Below, piece after piece: positions 59,680 to 64,000 of a DNA stretch of 64,000 nt. Under the pieces are notes generated by a model. That model made no database searches and had not been told where the DNA came from. It worked only from the letters and a program-made list of their open reading frames with translations. Numbering within the stretch: position 1 is the first letter of the stretch; each line of letters starts with the position of its first letter. The position numbers and the translations under genes are program-made. This stretch comes from Streptomyces parvus (GTDB lineage: Bacteria; Actinomycetota; Actinomycetes; Streptomycetales; Streptomycetaceae). The stretch is taken from NCBI RefSeq assembly GCF_032121415.1, contig NZ_CP135079.1:3038001-3102000 (forward strand). Reading direction: 5' to 3'.

Positions 59680-61032
59680 TCAGCCGTGGTGCGCCCGGGC
59701 CCGGCGGCGGTGGTCGCAGAGCGCGGCTGTGTACACGTCGGCGGTCGCCGATGCGGCCGTGTCCCAGCCGAAGGACCGGGCGTGCGCCGCGGCGGCCGCA
59801 CCCATGCGGTCGACCAGCTCCGGCGCGTCCGCGAACCGCCCGAGCGCGCGGGCGTACGCCTCCGGCTCGTGCCCGGGTATCAGGAAGCCGCTGACCTCGT
59901 CGCGCACCGCGACCGGCAGTCCGCCCACGGCCGCCGCGACCACCGGCGTGCCCGCCGCCTGGGCCTCGATGGCGACCAGGCCGAAGGACTCGCTGTACGA
60001 CGGCATGACCAGCACCGACGCGGCCCGGAACCAGTCCGCCAGCCGGTCCTGGCCCACCGGCGGACAGAACCGTACGACGTCGGCGATACCGAGGCGCGCG
60101 GCCAGTTTCTGGAGCCCCTCGGGCTTGGCGAGCCCGCTGCCGCTCGGCCCGCCGACCACCGGCACCACGATGCGCGAGCGCAGCGCCGGGTCCCGGTCCA
60201 GCAGCACGGCCACCGCGCGCAGCAGCACGTCCGGGGCCTTCAACGGCTGGATGCGGCCCGCGAAGAGCGGGATCAGCGCGTCCTGCGGCAGGCCGAGCCG
60301 GGCGCGCGCGGCGACGCGGCCGTCGGCCGGGCGGAAGCGGTCGAGGTTGACGCCGGGGTGGACCACGGCGACGGCGGCCGGGTCGGCGCCGTAGAAGCGG
60401 ACGAGCTCGTCGGCCTCCTCGGCGGTGTTGGCGATCAGCCGGTCGGAGGCGTTCACGATCTGGGTCTCGCCGATGACCCGGGCGGGCGGCTCGGGGGCGT
60501 CGCCCTCGGCGAGCGCGGCGTTCTTGACCTTGGCCATGGTGTGCATGGCGTGCACGAGCGGTACGCCCCAGCGCTGCGCGGCGAGCCAGCCGACCTGGCC
60601 GGAGAGCCAGTAGTGGGAGTGCACGAGGTCGTAGTAGCCCGGGCGCTGACCGGCCCAGGCCTGCATCACGCCGTGGGTGAAGGCACAGAGCTGGGCGGGC
60701 AGGTCCTCCTTGGCGAGACCTTCGTACGGTCCGGCGTCGACGTGCCGGACCAGGACGCCGGGGGCCAGCTCGACCGCGGGGGCCAGGGAGCCGGTGGTCG
60801 CCCGGGTGAAGATCTCGACCTCGATGTTGATCGCGGCGAGGCGCTTGGCCAGCTCGACGATGTAGACGTTCATCCCGCCCGCGTCGCCGGTACCGGGCTG
60901 GTGGAGAGGGGAGGTGTGCACGGAGAGCATCGCGATGCGGCGCGGTTTGCGGGAGGCTCCGGAGAAGCCTCCGGGGAACCTGAGGCGCGCGGCCGTCCGG
61001 GTGGAGCCGAGCCGGGAGACGTACTGGCTCAC
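59680..61032 (-). CDS. mshA: D-inositol-3-phosphate glycosyltransferase MshA (mycothiol biosynthesis)
   Basis: A 450-residue GT4 glycosyltransferase that joins GlcNAc from UDP-GlcNAc to inositol-3-phosphate, the first step of mycothiol synthesis. The N-terminal acceptor region has [20 protein letters not shown] and [12 protein letters not shown]; the donor domain has [20 protein letters not shown] and [19 protein letters not shown] (EX7E-type). GTG 61032 (VSQYVSRLG) is chosen because GAGGAGG lies nine bases upstream; ATG 61059 lacks a site. A sigma-R-type promoter lies 66 bp upstream. Confidence 0.95.
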   Translation of the reverse strand: MSQYVSRLGSTRTAARLRFPGGFSGASRKPRRIAMLSVHTSPLHQPGTGDAGGMNVYIVELAKRLAAINIEVEIFTRATTGSLAPAVELAPGVLVRHVDAGPYEGLAKEDLPAQLCAFTHGVMQAWAGQRPGYYDLVHSHYWLSGQVGWLAAQRWGVPLVHAMHTMAKVKNAALAEGDAPEPPARVIGETQIVNASDRLIANTAEEADELVRFYGADPAAVAVVHPGVNLDRFRPADGRVAARARLGLPQDALIPLFAGRIQPLKAPDVLLRAVAVLLDRDPALRSRIVVPVVGGPSGSGLAKPEGLQKLAARLGIADVVRFCPPVGQDRLADWFRAASVLVMPSYSESFGLVAIEAQAAGTPVVAAAVGGLPVAVRDEVSGFLIPGHEPEAYARALGRFADAPELVDRMGAAAAAHARSFGWDTAASATADVYTAALCDHRRRARAHHG

Positions 61033-61097
61033 CTCGTCGGTCCTCCTCGATAGGGGCATGCTGCGGGGGAGGGCGTGGGGGCCCCTCCGATGGTCGA

Positions 61098-61124
61098 AAC
61101 AGTGGAATGCCGCCTTTCATTTCC
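61098..61124 (-). promoter_or_regulatory. Sigma-R-type promoter of mshA
   Basis: On the minus strand GGAAAT (61119-61124), an 18-base spacer, and GTT (61098-61100) match the SigR consensus GGGAAT-N18-GTT closely. SigR control of mshA under thiol stress is known in S. coelicolor. Confidence 0.7.
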
Positions 61125-61234
61125 GCTTTGCCAAATCATTACGCGGCCCGCGGCGCGTCCCACCGCGCGCCTGACCGGCGGGCAGGGACCAGGCGGAACC
61201 GGGCACCCCTCACCTCGTCGCATAGGCTCGACCC

Positions 61235-62020
61235 ATGCGCCAGCGCCCCATCGGCACCGCCACCCGCGGGACCACCAACCCGAACCGGCTGCGCCGCATG
61301 GACCGCTGGATCGCCGACACGCACGGGCCCTCCCTGCGCCGCGCCGGGACGCCGGTGGCCGTCGATCTCGGGTACGGGGCGGCCCCCTGGACCGCGGTCG
61401 AACTGCTGGACCGGCTGCGCGCCGCCGAGCCGCGCACCGTGGTGGCCGGGATCGAGATCGACCCGGACCGGGTCGCGGCGGCGAAGCCGTACGAGCGGGA
61501 GGGGCTCACCTTCGTGCACGGGGGCTTCGAGGTCCCCTTGGCGGTGCGGCCCCTGCTCATCCGGGCGGCGAACGTGCTGCGCCAGTACGACGAGGACCAG
61601 GTCGCCGAGGTCTGGGCGCGGCTGTGCTCCCGACTCGATGCGGACGGGCTCCTGGTGGAGGGGACCTGCGACGAGATCGGCCGCCGGCACGTCTGGGTGG
61701 CCCTGGGGCCCGAGGGACCGCGCACGGTCACCTTCGCGACCCGGCTCGGCTCACTGGAGCGCCCGTCCGACCTGGCGGAACGTCTGCCGAAGGCGCTGAT
61801 CCACCGCAATGTGCCGGGCGAACCGGTCCACGCGTTCCTGCGGGACTTCGACCGGGCGTGGGCGGCCGCCTCCCCGTACGCCTCGCTGGGTGCGCGGCAG
61901 CGCTGGATCGCGGCGGCGCGGGCGGTGGCGGCCGACTGGCCGGTGGTGGACGGGGTACGGCGGTGGCGGCAGGGCGAGATCACCGTGGAGTGGGACGCGC
62001 TGCGGCCCGGCAACCGCTGA
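61235..62020 (+). CDS. Class I SAM-dependent methyltransferase
   Basis: A 261-residue protein with a Rossmann-like methyltransferase core: motif I is VAVDLGYGAAPWTAVELLDRL, then VVAGIEIDPDRVAAAKPYER and the later LDADGLLVEGTCDEIGRRHV. A C-terminal region of about 70 residues is specific to this group (VHAFLRDFDRAWAAASPYAS). The target is unknown. It is divergent from mshA across about 200 bp and conserved at this position in streptomycetes from memory. ATG 61235 start. Confidence 0.85.
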   Translation: MRQRPIGTATRGTTNPNRLRRMDRWIADTHGPSLRRAGTPVAVDLGYGAAPWTAVELLDRLRAAEPRTVVAGIEIDPDRVAAAKPYEREGLTFVHGGFEVPLAVRPLLIRAANVLRQYDEDQVAEVWARLCSRLDADGLLVEGTCDEIGRRHVWVALGPEGPRTVTFATRLGSLERPSDLAERLPKALIHRNVPGEPVHAFLRDFDRAWAAASPYASLGARQRWIAAARAVAADWPVVDGVRRWRQGEITVEWDALRPGNR

Positions 62021-62259
62021 ACGCCGACCTGAACGCGGACCTGAACTTCTCCCCGATCGGGCAGAGATCGCCCGCTCCGGGAACGCCGCGGGGGCATCGT
62101 TCGTCCCTGTGGGTGGGGATGGCGAAGTGGCCCTGTGCGGGCGCTGTGTGACGTGCCGGGTGCCGTCGGCCTCTGTTGCTTTGGAGGACGGCATGGCACG
62201 ATCGCGACGTCGCCGAGAAGTTACTGACGGTAAGTCAGGTGCGCCCGGAGGGGGAGCTC

Positions 62260-63345
62260 GTGAACCGACGCCACTGCGCCACGGCCGCCATCACGCTGGT
62301 CTGTGCGCTGGCCCTGCTGACGTCCACGGGCCAGGCATCGGCCGCCCCGGTTCCGGAGCCCTCGCCGTCCTCGTCCTCCTCCCCGGCCGGCTCGCCGCAG
62401 CGCTACTCCAACGCGGACCTGGAGAAGGTCCGCGAGCAGATCGAGACGCTGTACCGGAAGGCGGGCGCGGCGACCGACGCGTACAACCTCGCCGAGGAGC
62501 AGACGAAGAAGCAGTCCGGCGAGATCGTGAAGCTGGCCAAGGCGATCGTCGAGGGCCAGACGCGCATCGCCGCGCTGAAGGACCGGGCCGGCGCCCAGGC
62601 CCGCGAGCAGTATCGCAACGGCGGCCTGCCGCCCGGCGCGCAGCTGGCCCTGAGCAACGATCCGAAGCTCTTCCTGGACGGGATCAACAAGGTCCGCCAG
62701 GGCCAGCAGGCATCCAAGTCACTGCTGACCGAGCTGAACCAGACGCAGCAGGACCTGGAGACGTACACCCAGGACGCCAGCGCCAACTGGGAGAAGCTGG
62801 AAGCGGACCGGGTCAGGCAGGCCAAGGCCAAGAAGAAGATCAACGCGCAGATCAAGGCGGCGGAGAAGCTCGAATCGCAGCTGGAGAAGAAGGAGCGCGA
62901 CCGGCTGCGCCAACTGGAGCAGGACGCGGCGAACGCGGCGCAGACCGCCTGGCTCTCCTCCGGCGCGATCAAGGACGTCAGCGGCGAGGCGAGCGAGGCC
63001 GGAGCGGTGGCGGTGGCCTTCGCGACGGCGCAGATCGGCAAGCCGTACGTCTGGGGGGCCGAGGGCCCCGGCTCGTACGACTGCTCCGGCCTGACGTCCC
63101 AGGCCTGGCTGGCGGCGAAGCGGCCGATCCCGCGCACCTCGCAGGAGCAGTGGCGGCTGCTGCCGCGCATCGACATCCAGGACATGCGCCCCGGCGACCT
63201 GATCATCTACCACGCCGACGCCAGCCACGTCGGGATGTACGTCGGCGACGGCGCGATCGTCCACTCCCCGCGCCCCGGCCGCAACGTCACGCTGGCGGGC
63301 GCGGGCTCGATGAAGATCCTCGGCGTGGTCCGCCCGGACAAGTAG
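62260..63345 (+). CDS. Secreted NlpC/P60-family peptidoglycan hydrolase
   Basis: A 361-residue exported D,L-endopeptidase-type enzyme. A signal peptide (ITLVCALALLTSTGQASA) and Ser/Pro linker precede a long coiled coil (about 50-230, NLAEEQTKKQSGEIVKLAKA) and the C-terminal NlpC/P60 domain with the catalytic triad Cys275 (YDCSGLTSQAW), His323 (ASHVGMYVG) and His335 (IVHSPRPG). It cleaves muropeptide stems in the cell wall; the coiled coil is usual for RipA-like enzymes. GTG 62260 has AGGGGGAG upstream; the ATG frame from 62176 is not needed. The 3' end is duplicated downstream. Confidence 0.93.
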   Translation: MNRRHCATAAITLVCALALLTSTGQASAAPVPEPSPSSSSSPAGSPQRYSNADLEKVREQIETLYRKAGAATDAYNLAEEQTKKQSGEIVKLAKAIVEGQTRIAALKDRAGAQAREQYRNGGLPPGAQLALSNDPKLFLDGINKVRQGQQASKSLLTELNQTQQDLETYTQDASANWEKLEADRVRQAKAKKKINAQIKAAEKLESQLEKKERDRLRQLEQDAANAAQTAWLSSGAIKDVSGEASEAGAVAVAFATAQIGKPYVWGAEGPGSYDCSGLTSQAWLAAKRPIPRTSQEQWRLLPRIDIQDMRPGDLIIYHADASHVGMYVGDGAIVHSPRPGRNVTLAGAGSMKILGVVRPDK

Positions 63346-63390
63346 GGGCCCGCCCGGACAAGTAGGGGCCCGCCCGGGCGAGTAGAGGGC
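63331..63390 (+). repeat. 20-bp tandem repeat covering the NlpC/P60 stop codon
   Basis: A 20-bp unit at 63331-63350 containing the last codons and TAG is repeated exactly at 63351-63370 and imperfectly at 63371-63390. Confidence 0.85.
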
Positions 63391-63690
63391 CCACCGGGGT
63401 GACCCGGGCCACGTGAGCGCGCCCGTGCCGTCCGGTGCCCGGGCGGCTGTGAGCGGGGCCACGCCGCTGCCCGTGGGCGCGTGATGTTTGTCATGGGCGC
63501 ACCCGCCCCGGTACGACCGCCCATCGCGCCGGATCCGTGTCGGGACGCGGCTTATGACGGCGCATAGGACAGGCACCGGTCCCCGCGCGCCATTCCGTTC
63601 CCCCACCGCGGACCGCTATCGTCCCCGACTGGCGGATCGTCGATCGTCGACCCGCCGCGCCCTCGGGGGGAGGGAAGGAAACCAGAACCG
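63346..63690. other. Intergenic region before the receiver-domain gene
   Basis: A 345-bp stretch. Its start holds copies of the NlpC stop-codon repeat; the rest contains no gene or hairpin that I can support. The promoter of the next gene must lie here but was not identified. Confidence 0.6.
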
Positions 63691-64000
63691 ATGCCCGTAC
63701 CCGTACCGCAGCAGCGCTCCGTGCCCGCTGCGGAGACCTCCCACGGCGACCTCACCCTGCTGGTGATCGAGGACGACCCGGCGGGCACCACCCTCACCGT
63801 CCCCGAGCTCTCGGCGGCGGCCGGGACCCGGGTCCGTATCCGTACCGCCCGCAACCTCACCGAGGCGGCGCGGCTGCTCACCGACGACGTGGACTGCATC
63901 CTGCTGGACCTGGCCCTGCCGGTCACGGGCTCCGACAGCGGCCCGGGCGACGGCCCCGTCTCCGCCCGGGCCGTCGAGCTGGCGGCTCTCACCCACGTAC
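63691..64000 (+). CDS. Receiver-domain response regulator, 3' end beyond window
   Basis: The first 103 residues of a protein cut by the window edge. A 20-residue N-terminal tail (MPVPVPQQRSVPAAETSHGD) leads to a CheY-like receiver: acidic pair Asp28/Asp29 in LLVIEDDPAG and phospho-acceptor Asp73 in DCILLDLALPVTG. An unusual Gly/Ser/Asp-rich insert (DSGPGDGP) follows the acceptor loop. In streptomycetes such receivers are often fused to PP2C/SpoIIE phosphatase domains, which would lie beyond the edge; this is not visible. ATG 63691 has GGGGAGGGAAGGAA upstream. Confidence 0.75.
   Translation, partial: MPVPVPQQRSVPAAETSHGDLTLLVIEDDPAGTTLTVPELSAAAGTRVRIRTARNLTEAARLLTDDVDCILLDLALPVTGSDSGPGDGPVSARAVELAALTHV

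Noticed and set aside
59655..59700. Short direct repeat at the mshA end as an attachment site
   Set aside because: It is a 17-bp repeat in 24-bp register with no integrase or tRNA nearby; simple slippage explains it.
62021..62259. c-di-AMP (ydaO-type) riboswitch ahead of the NlpC/P60 gene
   Set aside because: Such riboswitches precede some cell-wall hydrolase genes in actinobacteria, but the conserved sequence blocks could not be found here.

Overview
The window is a piece of a Streptomyces chromosome. Support comes from very high G+C with third-position bias, frequent GTG starts, and marker genes with Streptomyces-type neighbourhoods: msiK, phoR-phoP/phoU plus a metallothionein, a cdgB-like diguanylate cyclase, hbpS-senS-senR, mshA and nagK-nagA. 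It reads as conserved core chromosome with small accessory patches. No phage, insertion sequence, CRISPR array or rRNA operon was seen. One tRNA (Thr, UGU) is present.

Layout. 1-6.4 kb: the end of a PolA-like polymerase; a SigE-family sigma factor with a frameshifted membrane partner; a secreted intradiol dioxygenase and a secreted streptogrisin-type protease that share the same C-terminal binding module; and an APH-fold protein with an altered metal-site residue. 6.4-16.7 kb: DUF3263, an orphan sugar-binding lipoprotein divergent from nagK-nagA with DasR-type operators between them, a PfkB kinase, a membrane-anchored carbohydrate-binding-type protein, a GAF-PAS-GGDEF cyclase with Crp- and BldD-like sites upstream, a flavin reductase, ArfB and TerD. 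16.8-24.5 kb: secreted M4 and lipoprotein M1 peptidases, a beta-propeller lipoprotein coupled to an ankyrin protein, hbpS-senS-senR and an O-methyltransferase remnant. 24.6-38.2 kb: more variable genes, including pentapeptide, FAD and GNAT proteins, an APH, an AurF-like diiron oxygenase in an operon with a ferredoxin/ferredoxin-NADP reductase fusion, a DrrAB-type exporter, a repeat-rich spacer, DUF4097 and a ribbon-helix-helix regulator.

38.2-52.9 kb is conserved housekeeping: tRNA-Thr, msiK, a nucleotidyltransferase, a DoxX-type membrane protein, rlmB, cysS, an F420-type oxidoreductase, ispF/ispD, carD, a lipoprotein, phoP/phoR, phoU and mtpA. 53-64 kb: an MFS transporter, gpmA, a small membrane protein, a methyltransferase, a YunG-like protein, a toxin-antitoxin-like pair, a lipoprotein, a YbjN protein, mshA behind a sigma-R-type promoter, a methyltransferase, an NlpC/P60 hydrolase and the start of a receiver-domain protein cut by the window edge.

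How the genes work together. N-acetylglucosamine and chitin use is represented at two places (binding protein, nagK, nagA; and msiK), each with dre-like operators, which suggests joint DasR control. Phosphate sensing (phoR-phoP/phoU) has an 11-bp direct-repeat PHO box in its divergent promoter. Redox and thiol homeostasis appears in hbpS-senSR and mshA. The least explained pieces are the AurF/FprB-like operon with its inverted-repeat operator, the RHH/DUF4097 cluster with a repeated TGGCACCAC motif, and the frameshifted sigma partner. I did not find a clearly new multi-gene system; these are the best candidates.
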